56,251 nt of DNA from Verrucomicrobiota bacterium (GTDB taxonomy: Bacteria > Verrucomicrobiota > Verrucomicrobiia > Limisphaerales > UBA1100), in assembly GCA_028343615.1 (NCBI GenBank), contig JAOLZA010000008.1, positions 1-56,251 of the forward strand, read 5' to 3'. A program made the position numbers and the translations under genes. This document shows positions 33,770 through 43,410 of this stretch, piece by piece (the first letter of the stretch is position 1; every line of letters begins with the position of its first letter). A model generated the notes under the pieces. It was not told the origin of the DNA. It worked only from the letters and a program-made list of their open reading frames with translations, and did no database searches.

Positions 33770-34822
33770 ATGCGAGAGCGGACGGCATGGATCTTGGGCG
33801 GCATCGCAGCCGCATTGCCCGTGGTGGGATTGTTGGTGCTGAACTTCAATGGTGACAGCAAACCGGTCGAGATACCCTTGCTGCCTCAGTCGCCCACCGG
33901 GCCCAGCCATCCACGGCTGCAGGTGCTGGATGAGCCGGGGCGATGGGAATCAGAAAGTTCCGCTTCCAATGCCTCCGTTACTAACAGCAATACCTGCCAC
34001 CTCGATACCCGCTGGGGGCTCAACGGCCATTGCCTGTTTTTGGAGGAAAAAGTATTCGATCCCTCTGGTGCCGTGACCTATGAGTTTGCCGTAAAGCACT
34101 ACAACACCAACATCAATATGTATCACTACACGCTGGTGCAGGACGATGGCTACGTGCGGGGATTTGTGGGAAATTGGAAGGTCGACTCCGGCCGAATCGA
34201 ATGGCAATCAGTTTACCTTCCAGGAGCACCTAATGATGTGGTTCAGCGCATGAACGAAATGCAGCTCGCGCCTGGCAAGCGAGAAACTCGAACGGAAATT
34301 TCAAGAGCCGGGCAATTGGAAGTAACCGCTATTACGCGCGCAGAGCGGAAAGGCAGCGCTCAGGCTGAACTGCCCGCTACTCCCGCCACGCCCGAGCTGG
34401 CTCGGCTGGGTCGCGGCGGGATTTGGAACGAGTCGGAATCCTTCACAGTGAATGGCCAACCCGAAACCATACAAATGACCGGTCGCGCACGCTGGACATC
34501 CGGAGGGCGCGCGCTGTTGTATGAGGGCGTGATCCACGGCAAGGGAAAAAAAGAGTATTTTATGTGGATTAAAACATATGATCGCGAGATGAAAATCTAT
34601 CGCTTTATCCATTTTCACACCGATGGGCCGGTGGATCATTTCGAGGGGGAATGGGAGGAAGCCACCAAGACTATTACGTGGCGGTCGATACAGCCACCGG
34701 GGGAATATCTTATCCGAGAAACCTTCGTCAGCTCTACCCATCGTAATTGGCACATAGAGGCCTACAATGATCAGGGCAAGACGTACCACACCAGTGATGG
34801 TGAAAGCCGACTGCAGGAGTGA
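33770..34822 (+). CDS. Membrane-anchored protein with internal duplication, DUF1579-like
   Basis: From ATG 33770 (MRERTAWILGGIAAALPVVGLLVL) the product has 350 residues: an N-terminal membrane anchor or signal, then two copies of a beta-rich domain (about 60-180 and 205-345). Matching segments are 'MYHYTLVQDDGYVRGFVGNWKVDSGRIEWQS' and 'IYRFIHFHTDGPVDHFEGEWEEATKTITWRS'. The pattern resembles DUF1579-type lipocalin-like proteins. No catalytic residues are evident. It is divergent from the lipoprotein gene and ends 3 bases before the convergent giant glycosyltransferase gene. Confidence 0.65.
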   Translation: MRERTAWILGGIAAALPVVGLLVLNFNGDSKPVEIPLLPQSPTGPSHPRLQVLDEPGRWESESSASNASVTNSNTCHLDTRWGLNGHCLFLEEKVFDPSGAVTYEFAVKHYNTNINMYHYTLVQDDGYVRGFVGNWKVDSGRIEWQSVYLPGAPNDVVQRMNEMQLAPGKRETRTEISRAGQLEVTAITRAERKGSAQAELPATPATPELARLGRGGIWNESESFTVNGQPETIQMTGRARWTSGGRALLYEGVIHGKGKKEYFMWIKTYDREMKIYRFIHFHTDGPVDHFEGEWEEATKTITWRSIQPPGEYLIRETFVSSTHRNWHIEAYNDQGKTYHTSDGESRLQE

Positions 34823-34825
34823 TGA

Positions 34826-37800
34826 CTACGAGACCAGTGCAGCTTCAGTAAGCACTTTGCCCGCAGTGGGTAAGACGGCAGAAATAGCTTCCATATTTTC
34901 AGTGAGTTTCTGAATCGACTCTTCGTGCCCGCGCTCGAGCAAGCGCCGCGTCCATTCCACAAACGCCAAACTGACAGCTTTTTCGTGGTCGGCATCGGCC
35001 AGTCGGGCGGGTTGTCCAAGTGCGAAACGGCAAAGCAATCGTGCTGCTTCATTCGCCGGATGTTTTGGCAAGGCCTCAAACACGGGCAGAGCAGTTTTAA
35101 ACTGGCCTGCCGTGAGTAGTGCGATACCGCGTTGCTTGGAAATCTCAGGATGATCCGGATGATCCTGCACGGCGCAATCAGTCCAGTGCAGCGCAATCTC
35201 CGTGTCGTCCAAATGCCCGTTCACGATGTTGCAGCCAAGGCTCCACAGCGTGGGCGTCATTAAATCTTTTTCAATCGCTTCGAACAACAACTGCACCGCC
35301 TCTTCGGCGCGGTTGTTTTTCACAAAGAACGTACCAAGTCCATGCCGCACGTTTGAGGCGTCGGGCGAAATTTCCAGTGCTTTCCGGAAGGCTTCCTCTG
35401 CGCCTTCGGTCTCGCCCGTCTCGGCTAAACTATCGGCCAACAAATGATATGGCCCGTGCGCTTCCACGCCACGGAAACGTGGAGTAAAGGTCTGCTCATC
35501 GCTTTTCTCAATGCACGCGTGTAGTTCCGGAATGGCTTCGGCGTGCTGCCCTTGTTTGATTAAACCTAGCGCGGCCACGTAATGGATGGACGCGGTCGGC
35601 CCGCAATCCTTCGCCAACTGGCTGTGGGCCACCTCTAAAAGCTCTTCGTAATTTTCCGCCTGCAAAAGGTGGAAGCAGAACATGCTCACCAATCGCTCAC
35701 GTACCTCGGGCATCACGTGCTCCGCCTCGTGCTGTGCCAGTACTTCCATTGCGTGTCGATTCTGCGTGATCGCCTCATCGATGCGACCGTCGTTAAATAA
35801 ATCCAGCGCGTAGTTCATCAGCAACGCCGGTTCATCGGGCATTTCCTCAACCGCTTTATCCAGCAGCCGGAGGTTGCGCTTCACTTTGTCGCGAGAAATT
35901 TTTACCGAGGGATCGTATCCAAAATGTAGCAATCGCGTGCGGCCGATGCCCGAGTCCATCCCCCAATGCCCTTGGCGCACCACAATGGATGAGAAAATCT
36001 GCTCGTGCACGCGTCCCACAAAGTGGAGCCCGGGCGCATTGCGGAACAGGCGTGGCACATAGGTCACGCCGTCGCCGGTCTGTTGCAGGGTACGGTCCTC
36101 TGCCCGCATAAAATTCGCTAGCGGAATGCGGAATCCAAGTTGGTTTTCCGAATACAAATCACGCGCTAGATCTTCATCACCTTCGGGGTCTAGGATTTCA
36201 TCCGCATCAAGAATCAAAACCCAATCGCCAGTGGCGTGTTCGAGCGAGTAATTTCGGGCATCGGAAAAATTATCGTTCCACTCAAAGTGGTGTACTTCCG
36301 CGCCGAGCGATTCTGCCAGTACCACGGTGCGGTCGGTGGAGCCGGTATCCACCACCACCACTTGATTGGTGAGGCATTTTACAGATTCGATGGCTTTGAG
36401 GATAAATTCCTCCTCGTCCCTCACAATCATACAGACTGAAAGTCGTGGTGTATCGCTGGCGGCTGGCGGCTCTGGCCAAGCGATGTCCGTAGTGGTGAGC
36501 GCGGGCTTTTGCTTGAGATTGTCGCGTACCCCGTTAGGCACATCCCATTTTGGAGTCAATGCCAGTAGTCGGTCCAGGCATTGCAGCGCGCGTGCTTCAT
36601 CGCCGGCGTCCAGCGCAATCTCCGTGAGGTGCAGCCAAGCCTCAGGATGGAACGGCCGTCGCGCCAAACATTCTAGCGCGGCATTCCACGCTTTAAGATG
36701 ATGACCTTGTTTTAAAAATTCCTGAGAGCCAACAAGGCTGCCCACCAACGCCGCGGCGGGTAGACCGTCCTCATTTGCTTGAGGTTCCGTTTCGCGCTGC
36801 AACTTTTGAATTGTCTCCGCTTTTACCATGCCATTTTCCGATTTGGTTTCCCTTGAGGCGAGCGCCTTCATCTCTGCTTGTGGTTCGTCATTCGGCTCGG
36901 CCAACGCCTTGAGGTTGCTGGCGGCGGTGGCGTTGTAGGGGTCAATCTCCAGCGCGCGCCGGAAGCACGAGACGGCCAGCGCGTTGTCTTTCAATTTATG
37001 AAAACACATCCCCAGTGCGAGAGTGGATTCCACTTCCTCCGGGTTCGCCTCCAGCACGCGGGCGTAGAGTTTGGCGGCCTCGGGGAATTCGCCAATGTGG
37101 AATTTCGCTGTGGCCAATAGCTTGAGGCCGGTGTTGTGGTTCGGATCAATCTCGAGCAATCTGTTGACGTGCTCGTTAAAGAGTTCGACATTGCTGTCGA
37201 AAAGCGCCGAGGTGGCGGCTTGCGAATGCGGCGCGGGATCGTCCGGGTTGAGCTCGGTCAACCGATGATAAATCCCAACTGCTTCCGCGTAGCGTTTCTC
37301 GCGGAAGAATAAATTCCCAATTGCGTTGAGGAGCACAAGGTCATCCGGGTGCGACACAAGCCCTTCTTCGAGCATCAAGCGCGTGCCTTCCACATCGCCG
37401 GTTTCCAGCGTTTGATGCGCGTGAATGAGGATGCCTTCCACGTCGGACTCAACCGCGTCCAAAGCATCGTACGGTGATCCATTGGTTTTAGATTCAGTTT
37501 CCGTGGTCGGCTCGTTTTCCATCTGCACCAGGTTGGTGAGGGCCTGCGCGTTTTCGGGATCCAACTGCAGCACTCGCTCAAACGTTTCGCGCGCAATTTC
37601 AGTTTGGCCACCGCGGAAAAGGCACACGCCCATCGCGAGTAGATTGTCTGGGTTCTCCGGTTCCAATTCAGCCAACCGAGTAAAGGCGCAGCCGGCATCA
37701 TGAAAGCGTTCCTGCTCAAGATTCAGTTTGCCAAGATACCGCAGCATCTCGGGATTGTTCGGGTCAATTTCCATCGCAAGGCCGAGCGCGGATTCAAATT

Positions 37801-40800
37801 CGTCGTTGCGATCTGTCGCTTCCGCCGCCATCGCGAGGCGGGTGTAGGCTGCGGCATTGCGGGGTTGCAGCTCAATGAGTTTGCGGAATTTTAGGCGTGC
37901 TTCTTCAAATCGTTCCAGTTGAAACAACTGCGAGCCGAGGGCCTCGATGAGCACGGGATTCTTCGGCTCCGCAAGTACGGCCCGTTCCAGTTCGGCAATC
38001 GCGGCTTCTGGATTGCCCGCGTCCAGGAAAAATTCCGCCTGCTCCACCGCAGTATTAGGTGCTGGCTTGGCTGGTTTTACTTTCGGTTCGGCTTCGATGA
38101 TGGGCTCGGGTGCAACTTCAGGTGCGGGCGTTGGGGTGGTATTGGCTTGGTCAATCACCTGCAAATTTTCGCGCGCGAGTTGATCTTCTGAATCAAACTC
38201 CAGCAACTGGCGGTATGTGTTTTTCGCCTGTTCGGAGTTGCCTGTTTCGTATTGGCAAACCGCCAGCGCGTGCAGCAAGCCGGGCGTTACTTCGCCATCG
38301 GCGGCGATGCGGTTGTAGATTTTCTTCGCCGAAACACGGTCTCCCGTGAGGAATGTGTAATCGCCAAGCAACAGCATCGCCTCATGATTTTCCGGCTCCA
38401 AATCCAGCGCTGTGACGAGGCACGCCTCGAAGGTTTTGCGGTCGTCCGTGTGGAATGCTGACAGTCCCAGTTGCAAATGCGCCACCACATCCTCGGGGCA
38501 AAGCTCCACCAACGCGGAAAAATTTATTCGCGCATCTATGAATTGGCCGGCCGCAAACTGCTGGGCGCCCAGAGCGCGCAACAGTATCGGATGTCGGTCG
38601 CTCAGCTTCAGTGCCTGCTTCAGCGCGTCGATAGCGCCGGTCACGTCGTTTTGTTCGTGGCACTGCTCGGCTTTATCCAGCCATTCTTCCAGCGTGCCTT
38701 GGGCGGGATCGTTTGTATCATTCATTGTTGAATCTTGAGTAGTAAGTTCGTTGGATTGGTTTAAATTAGTTTCGGGTTTGAAATCGACTTCGCCATAATC
38801 GGGCTCATCGCCACGCGCCAACCAGTCGAGCACCTGCCGCATCCGCACCTCGGCGGTGTGATACCGCAGGACTTTTGCGCGCGCTTGTTCCGCCATTCGC
38901 CGGGCGGCCTCGGGGTTTTCCTGCAATTGCAAAATGGCTTGAGTCAGCCCGTGTGCATCTTCACGGTCAAATAATTCAATCTCTTGCCCCGGCGCAAAGA
39001 GCGCGTGCGTGCGGGCACGGGGCGGGTTCCACGAAATCACCGGTCTTCCTGCCGCCATACTTTCCACCACGCGCCCAGCGTAGCATTTGAAAATGGAAGG
39101 CAAATTCACCTGCACGTAGCTTTGCTGCAAGCCTTCCATCCAAAGGTCGTTCAAGCGGCGGCGTAGGCGGCGGAGGTTCACCAGATATTCATCAAGCCAA
39201 GCCGGTTCGACCACGTCGTAGAGGCTCACACGATTAAGCGAATTGATTTGCAGCACATCAAACTGACGCGGGAAACCAGAACCAATCTCAGGCAAGGGCG
39301 GCTGGGTCAATAACCCCTCGCCAAGGGCGGACTCGAGTAGTGCTTTCCGTTCCAGATTATAAATCGTGCCCTGAAACGCCGCTGGCCCCGATGCGGGCAA
39401 GATCACCGGATCGCACACCTCGCGCCAAGTGACCACCGGCGGGCACCACATCGTGGGAATATTCAATTCTTCCGCTAACGTTTCCGCGTCGCGATCATCA
39501 AAAGTGAGCGCGTGCGTGCAATGCTGCAGGTGACTCTTCACCTTGTCGCGTCGGCCGCCAAGATTGGAGTGTTGTTCCTCTTCCTCCGGTGTGTGCTCCA
39601 GCGATTCCATGATTACGCCCACTCGCACGTCGGTTTTGCTTTTAATCCATTCTAAAAATTCCGGGTCGTAATCATTGTGCGTAATCCAAATCCATGCTTG
39701 ATCAAATTCTTCGTGCAAAAACATATACTTCGCCTGACCCAACCACGAAGCCGGATGGTCCGAAGGTACCCCCGCCAGTGCCGGCAACGTTCGGAACTCT
39801 ACTTCATTCGCTGCCAACCCTTCTTCGAACGCGTAAAATCCATTGTATGACCACGCTTTGGCGTTCTGCCAGTTTCCGCATTCGAAGCCAACCAGCAAAA
39901 TTTTCTTCTTCGGCCGTGCTCCCGTGGGCCGTACCAAATGTGCCGCTCGTTCGCTGTCTACTCGCACCGGCTCGTTGGCTTCTGTTTCAAATGGATCGGT
40001 CGCCAATGGTAGTGCTTCCTGCCCGGGGAGTTTCACCAAATCCACTTTGTCGTACTCGCTTGAGGAATATGAACTGCACACCGAACCCTTTTGCATTCGC
40101 CGGTAGCGGCTTTCCAATTCATCCAGACCCGGCACAGGCTCGCCCAGTAACTCGTGGCATTTCACCAGCAACAAAAATGCTGGTTCCAAAATAATGCTGC
40201 GCCGAGCAAGTTGATCCAGTAACACCACCGCCCGCGTCACATCGCCCTGCTCGCGCCGATGCAGTAGAGCGCGCGCCAGTGCGTAACGGTAATATGGGAA
40301 ATCCGGATTCCAATCCACCGCCTGCTCCAATGGTTCCACCTCGCCAGTGTATTGGCCGAGGTAATGGGCCAGTGAAGCGCGGATCAAGTTTGCCAATGGC
40401 TTGCTTTTCACCACTCCTTTACCCAGATCTTTGGTGAGTGTGTCAAAGTAACTGCGATAATCAAAACACGTGCTGTGATAATCCCATGGCATCACATCTT
40501 CTTCCGCATACACCTGCCAGTGGTCAGCCGGTTGGGTTAGTAATTCGCGTGTGATCGTCAGTGCCTTCTTCGCGCCCTCAGGGTTACCCAGGTGGAATGC
40601 GCGCCGCAGCGCGTTAAACCGGATCACCAGCGAATGCGGATGCTGTTTCCAGCCATCCTCGTAAATTTCCCGCGCCACGTTGTGAAGCAGTTCGTTTTCA
40701 CGCTCAAACGCTTGCACCATATCCAGCCTCTCAGAGCGATTCACTAAATCCGGCATGTCCTCGGTCAGGTAAAGATCCAGCTCGCGCGCGGCGTTGATGG

Positions 40801-42208
40801 CTGGAGCGGCGTGTTCAGTTTTGCCGTGTTGTTCCTTTGCCTCCCGCAGGTTGTGCTTGATATGGGCGTAGTTCACTGTGGGAGGGTAAGTCCAGCCTCG
40901 TGAAGTTATTACACGTTTCTGATGTGGCTGCGCTTCAGCGCGTCCGTCGCGTCCTTTGGCGATTGCTGCGCGTATAGTGAGAAAACGCAGGAATTGAGAA
41001 CCGCAAATGGATTGGGCGAACTGTGTGCGTACCAATGCTCGTCCGCGTTGGGCAGCGTCTCGATATTTTTCCCAATTGCCTGTTATTTTTCTCAGACTAT
41101 CCATCAAGTCATCTCGTTCCGTGTGGTACACCACCACACCTTCATTCTCGCCGGCGAATAATCGCAACGCACTTTCTTCTTGCGTCAGCACCGCGCAACC
41201 CATTGCCAGCGACTCAATACCTCGCGAAGGCATGCTCCCCGGATGCCGCACATAGGTGAAGGATGCCTTCGCGCGGGTCATCTCGGCGTAATATTCTGCC
41301 GGTGCTAAAAATCCATCTATGTGCCGAATTTGAGCACAGTCTTCATCAATCCATTGTTGAAGCAACCGCGCCTTGTCCGGGTGATACGGACTGCGCATGG
41401 TGCCGGAGATGAACAAATCCACATCGCGTACACAGTTCTCTTCAAGGATGGGTAGGCATTTTAAATCGAGTCCGAAGAGTTTCGGAAAAGTGCAAACAGG
41501 TCCCGGTCGCAATGCGGACGCTTTGGCCCATTCCTCCGCGCCCACGGTGATGACCTCGTCAAACACCGGCAGCACCGGTGCGTTGTTTTGGATGTGTAAG
41601 TCCAGGTCCGAAGTGGTGCCGAACACGGGGAAGGGTAGCTCGTCCAAGTCGTTGGGCAGAAACTGCCACTCAATCATGTGGGCAAAATAAAAGTCTGGGT
41701 TGCCTTTGATAGAATCCATCGCCTTCAAAAAAGGTTTCACCGGACGGCAGTCCAAAATTATGTTCTCATTTTCATCGCGCCGAGTGCGATTTAGCCCTAT
41801 GCGTTGCAGTGTGAATTTGTCATCTGTGAAATCCCCGTCCTCCCAAACCGTTTGTGCTACTACCTCAATGCGTTCCTTGCTGATTAGCCGCAACAACTCC
41901 ACCGCTTCCGGCAAATCCAATTGTCGCAATACTGCTTTTGCCTCGTCCTCACGCTTGGCCATCCACAGCGCCGCCGCAAAATAAAATTTAGCCTCGGGTT
42001 CCGTCTCGTGTTGCAACACATCCAGGGCGAGATCCATCCGACCGACCAAACCTAACGCCGCGGCCTGCCGCCAATCGGCTACGCCCTGTTCGCCCGCCGC
42101 GCCACAGAAATTGCCCGCGCGGAACCAGTCCGCAGCAGGCCCAAGGTCAACGGGGGGCAGCGAGTAATGTCCCGCCTCCCGGGGGGGGGATGGCTTTGTA
42201 ACATCCAT
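34826..42208 (-). CDS. Giant 2460-residue protein with three glycosyltransferase modules and TPR arrays
   Basis: One uninterrupted frame encodes, in order: a CgeB/GT4-like module (about 110-420; 'ASFTYVRHPGSMPSRGIESLAMGCAVLTQE'); a TPR-like helical region; a second CgeB-like module (about 765-1135; KKILLVGFECGNWQNAKAWS, 'VESMAAGRPVISWNPPRARTHALFAPGQEIELFD'); a long TPR array (about 1170-1850); a GT2 module (about 1920-2100; LSVCMIVRDEEEFILKAIES, 'GDWVLILDADEILDPEG' with DAD); and a C-terminal TPR region. It probably elongates or attaches a glycan in the cytoplasm. The start is at a sigma-54 promoter with a leader of only about 4 bases. A C9 tract lies in codons 7-10. Confidence 0.88.
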   Translation of the reverse strand: MDVTKPSPPREAGHYSLPPVDLGPAADWFRAGNFCGAAGEQGVADWRQAAALGLVGRMDLALDVLQHETEPEAKFYFAAALWMAKREDEAKAVLRQLDLPEAVELLRLISKERIEVVAQTVWEDGDFTDDKFTLQRIGLNRTRRDENENIILDCRPVKPFLKAMDSIKGNPDFYFAHMIEWQFLPNDLDELPFPVFGTTSDLDLHIQNNAPVLPVFDEVITVGAEEWAKASALRPGPVCTFPKLFGLDLKCLPILEENCVRDVDLFISGTMRSPYHPDKARLLQQWIDEDCAQIRHIDGFLAPAEYYAEMTRAKASFTYVRHPGSMPSRGIESLAMGCAVLTQEESALRLFAGENEGVVVYHTERDDLMDSLRKITGNWEKYRDAAQRGRALVRTQFAQSICGSQFLRFLTIRAAIAKGRDGRAEAQPHQKRVITSRGWTYPPTVNYAHIKHNLREAKEQHGKTEHAAPAINAARELDLYLTEDMPDLVNRSERLDMVQAFERENELLHNVAREIYEDGWKQHPHSLVIRFNALRRAFHLGNPEGAKKALTITRELLTQPADHWQVYAEEDVMPWDYHSTCFDYRSYFDTLTKDLGKGVVKSKPLANLIRASLAHYLGQYTGEVEPLEQAVDWNPDFPYYRYALARALLHRREQGDVTRAVVLLDQLARRSIILEPAFLLLVKCHELLGEPVPGLDELESRYRRMQKGSVCSSYSSSEYDKVDLVKLPGQEALPLATDPFETEANEPVRVDSERAAHLVRPTGARPKKKILLVGFECGNWQNAKAWSYNGFYAFEEGLAANEVEFRTLPALAGVPSDHPASWLGQAKYMFLHEEFDQAWIWITHNDYDPEFLEWIKSKTDVRVGVIMESLEHTPEEEEQHSNLGGRRDKVKSHLQHCTHALTFDDRDAETLAEELNIPTMWCPPVVTWREVCDPVILPASGPAAFQGTIYNLERKALLESALGEGLLTQPPLPEIGSGFPRQFDVLQINSLNRVSLYDVVEPAWLDEYLVNLRRLRRRLNDLWMEGLQQSYVQVNLPSIFKCYAGRVVESMAAGRPVISWNPPRARTHALFAPGQEIELFDREDAHGLTQAILQLQENPEAARRMAEQARAKVLRYHTAEVRMRQVLDWLARGDEPDYGEVDFKPETNLNQSNELTTQDSTMNDTNDPAQGTLEEWLDKAEQCHEQNDVTGAIDALKQALKLSDRHPILLRALGAQQFAAGQFIDARINFSALVELCPEDVVAHLQLGLSAFHTDDRKTFEACLVTALDLEPENHEAMLLLGDYTFLTGDRVSAKKIYNRIAADGEVTPGLLHALAVCQYETGNSEQAKNTYRQLLEFDSEDQLARENLQVIDQANTTPTPAPEVAPEPIIEAEPKVKPAKPAPNTAVEQAEFFLDAGNPEAAIAELERAVLAEPKNPVLIEALGSQLFQLERFEEARLKFRKLIELQPRNAAAYTRLAMAAEATDRNDEFESALGLAMEIDPNNPEMLRYLGKLNLEQERFHDAGCAFTRLAELEPENPDNLLAMGVCLFRGGQTEIARETFERVLQLDPENAQALTNLVQMENEPTTETESKTNGSPYDALDAVESDVEGILIHAHQTLETGDVEGTRLMLEEGLVSHPDDLVLLNAIGNLFFREKRYAEAVGIYHRLTELNPDDPAPHSQAATSALFDSNVELFNEHVNRLLEIDPNHNTGLKLLATAKFHIGEFPEAAKLYARVLEANPEEVESTLALGMCFHKLKDNALAVSCFRRALEIDPYNATAASNLKALAEPNDEPQAEMKALASRETKSENGMVKAETIQKLQRETEPQANEDGLPAAALVGSLVGSQEFLKQGHHLKAWNAALECLARRPFHPEAWLHLTEIALDAGDEARALQCLDRLLALTPKWDVPNGVRDNLKQKPALTTTDIAWPEPPAASDTPRLSVCMIVRDEEEFILKAIESVKCLTNQVVVVDTGSTDRTVVLAESLGAEVHHFEWNDNFSDARNYSLEHATGDWVLILDADEILDPEGDEDLARDLYSENQLGFRIPLANFMRAEDRTLQQTGDGVTYVPRLFRNAPGLHFVGRVHEQIFSSIVVRQGHWGMDSGIGRTRLLHFGYDPSVKISRDKVKRNLRLLDKAVEEMPDEPALLMNYALDLFNDGRIDEAITQNRHAMEVLAQHEAEHVMPEVRERLVSMFCFHLLQAENYEELLEVAHSQLAKDCGPTASIHYVAALGLIKQGQHAEAIPELHACIEKSDEQTFTPRFRGVEAHGPYHLLADSLAETGETEGAEEAFRKALEISPDASNVRHGLGTFFVKNNRAEEAVQLLFEAIEKDLMTPTLWSLGCNIVNGHLDDTEIALHWTDCAVQDHPDHPEISKQRGIALLTAGQFKTALPVFEALPKHPANEAARLLCRFALGQPARLADADHEKAVSLAFVEWTRRLLERGHEESIQKLTENMEAISAVLPTAGKVLTEAALVS
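42181..42189 (-). repeat. C9 homopolymer (G9 on plus strand) at the start of the giant glycosyltransferase gene
   Basis: Nine consecutive C on the coding strand encode Ser-Pro-Pro-Arg (residues 7-10), about 20-30 bases after the start codon. In this sequence the frame is intact. Poly-G/C tracts of 8-11 in glycosyltransferase genes are classic slipped-strand phase-variation sites in Campylobacter and others. Confidence 0.85.
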
Positions 42209-42220
42209 GTTGCCAACACA

Positions 42221-42239
42221 GCAGCAACTTTCGGGCCAA
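42221..42239 (-). promoter_or_regulatory. Sigma-54 promoter of the giant glycosyltransferase gene
   Basis: The minus strand reads TTGGCCCGAAAGTTGCTGC, nearly identical to the Sel1-gene promoter (TTGGCCCGGTATTTGCTGC), with GG-N10-GC. Predicted start about 42212, only 4 bases before ATG 42208. Confidence 0.82.
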
Positions 42240-42282
42240 CTTTACGGGGCTTAAAAGAGAAGAACTTTAAAATGAAGAACCC

Positions 42283-42302
42283 GATTTTTTTGATAAAAAA
42301 TC
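42283..42302. repeat. A/T-rich inverted repeat upstream of a sigma-54 promoter
   Basis: GATTTTTT and AAAAAATC flank TGAT. It lies about 45 bases upstream of the promoter at 42221-42239. It could be an activator site or part of the preceding operon's end; no further evidence. Confidence 0.35.
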
Positions 42303-42319
42303 CAAAAAAAGGTAAAATA

Positions 42320-42342
42320 TCAAAAATAGTTAACGATAACTA
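42320..42342 (-). terminator. Weak terminator at the end of the glycan operon
   Basis: TAGTTA (42327-42332) and TAACTA (42337-42342) form a 6-bp stem with a 4-base loop, overlapping the stop codon of the last gene. On the minus strand it is followed by TTTTTGATATTTT. The A/T-only stem makes termination uncertain. Confidence 0.45.
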
Positions 42343-43410
42343 TAAGTGTAATGCGGCTTCAAGTGTGCTCGAAAAGTCTTCTTTTTGGATCGATTTTGGT
42401 GCTTTTGGGGTTTGAGGAATGACGCTTGGTGCCTCCGTTGGTTTTCCGATCAGATCAGCCAAATGTTTTTTGGCGATGAGATTATTTGGGAAGCGTCGGT
42501 TGAGTTCGGTGAATTCTCGAATCGAGTCTTCTTCGTTTCCGGTTTCCAATGCGCCTTGGGCGGTTGCCGTAAGTATTTGTTCCATTTCCGCTGCGGTAGG
42601 TTTCACGCAGGGTTGAGATTGCGGGCCACCGGCGGCTTGGATGTTCAATGCCACATTGCGGGCCTGATTTTGCACCATTGTGCGGTAAAAATCGCTGGCA
42701 ATAAAATCAAAGTTTGTGCGTCGGTCCGTGTCCCATCGGTCCGCTTCCCGCGTATCCACCTCATCATGTAGTACACGATATACCTGCGGTTGATCAAGGA
42801 ATCGCGTCCGATTGAGTCCATGATTCCGGTAGAGGTACCATTGGATAGCCAAAGTCCACACATCCGTAAACGATACATGGCCTAGACCACCGCAGATTTC
42901 CAGCAGTTTCCGGCTCCAGAAAGGGCCCTCATCGACTATTGCCAATTCATCTATGTGGTCGAGGTTGAAGTGTGGATAAAATGGCTGCTTTTGAAAGTGT
43001 GGTCGATAAAAGCACGGGTGCGGGCGCTGATGGATCATATAAATATCATCATCAAAATGGGTAGTTTCCGCGAGTACTGTGGTGTCCCAGTTAGGTTGGA
43101 TTACTACGAAATCATCTGCGAAGGCGCCCATCACCGTGCTACGGTCATCCGCAAGCATCATGGCTCGAGTGTAGCCGATATGGATATCGATGTATCCGCG
43201 GCCTCGCGGTTCAACGATGTGTTTTACGGCGAATGGATATTGTTCCAGTTGTGGAAGATAGGCGGGCACCTTTGGATCGCAGGTATCGAACTTCACCAGT
43301 ACCTCAAAATTATTATGGTCGGCGCTATAATCTACAAGGCTTTGAAGCAAGTTTGGCAAACCCCAGTTGGGATTGCTTTCGATGCGTGAGGTAATGAGTA
43401 GGCTGATCAT
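42340..43410 (-). CDS. GT2-like glycosyltransferase
   Basis: The 356-residue protein starts with a GT-A-type strand (MISLLITSRIESNPNWGLPN, LLQSLVDYSADHNNFEVLVKFD). It has an acidic 'MGAFADDFVVIQPNWD' segment that could serve as the DXD metal site, and ends with a short helical region after about residue 280. It lacks membrane segments, so it acts in the cytoplasm. Its start overlaps the stop of the sulfotransferase-like gene by 4 bases, making it the last gene of the 12-gene operon. Donor and acceptor are unknown. Confidence 0.75.
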   Translation of the reverse strand: MISLLITSRIESNPNWGLPNLLQSLVDYSADHNNFEVLVKFDTCDPKVPAYLPQLEQYPFAVKHIVEPRGRGYIDIHIGYTRAMMLADDRSTVMGAFADDFVVIQPNWDTTVLAETTHFDDDIYMIHQRPHPCFYRPHFQKQPFYPHFNLDHIDELAIVDEGPFWSRKLLEICGGLGHVSFTDVWTLAIQWYLYRNHGLNRTRFLDQPQVYRVLHDEVDTREADRWDTDRRTNFDFIASDFYRTMVQNQARNVALNIQAAGGPQSQPCVKPTAAEMEQILTATAQGALETGNEEDSIREFTELNRRFPNNLIAKKHLADLIGKPTEAPSVIPQTPKAPKSIQKEDFSSTLEAALHL

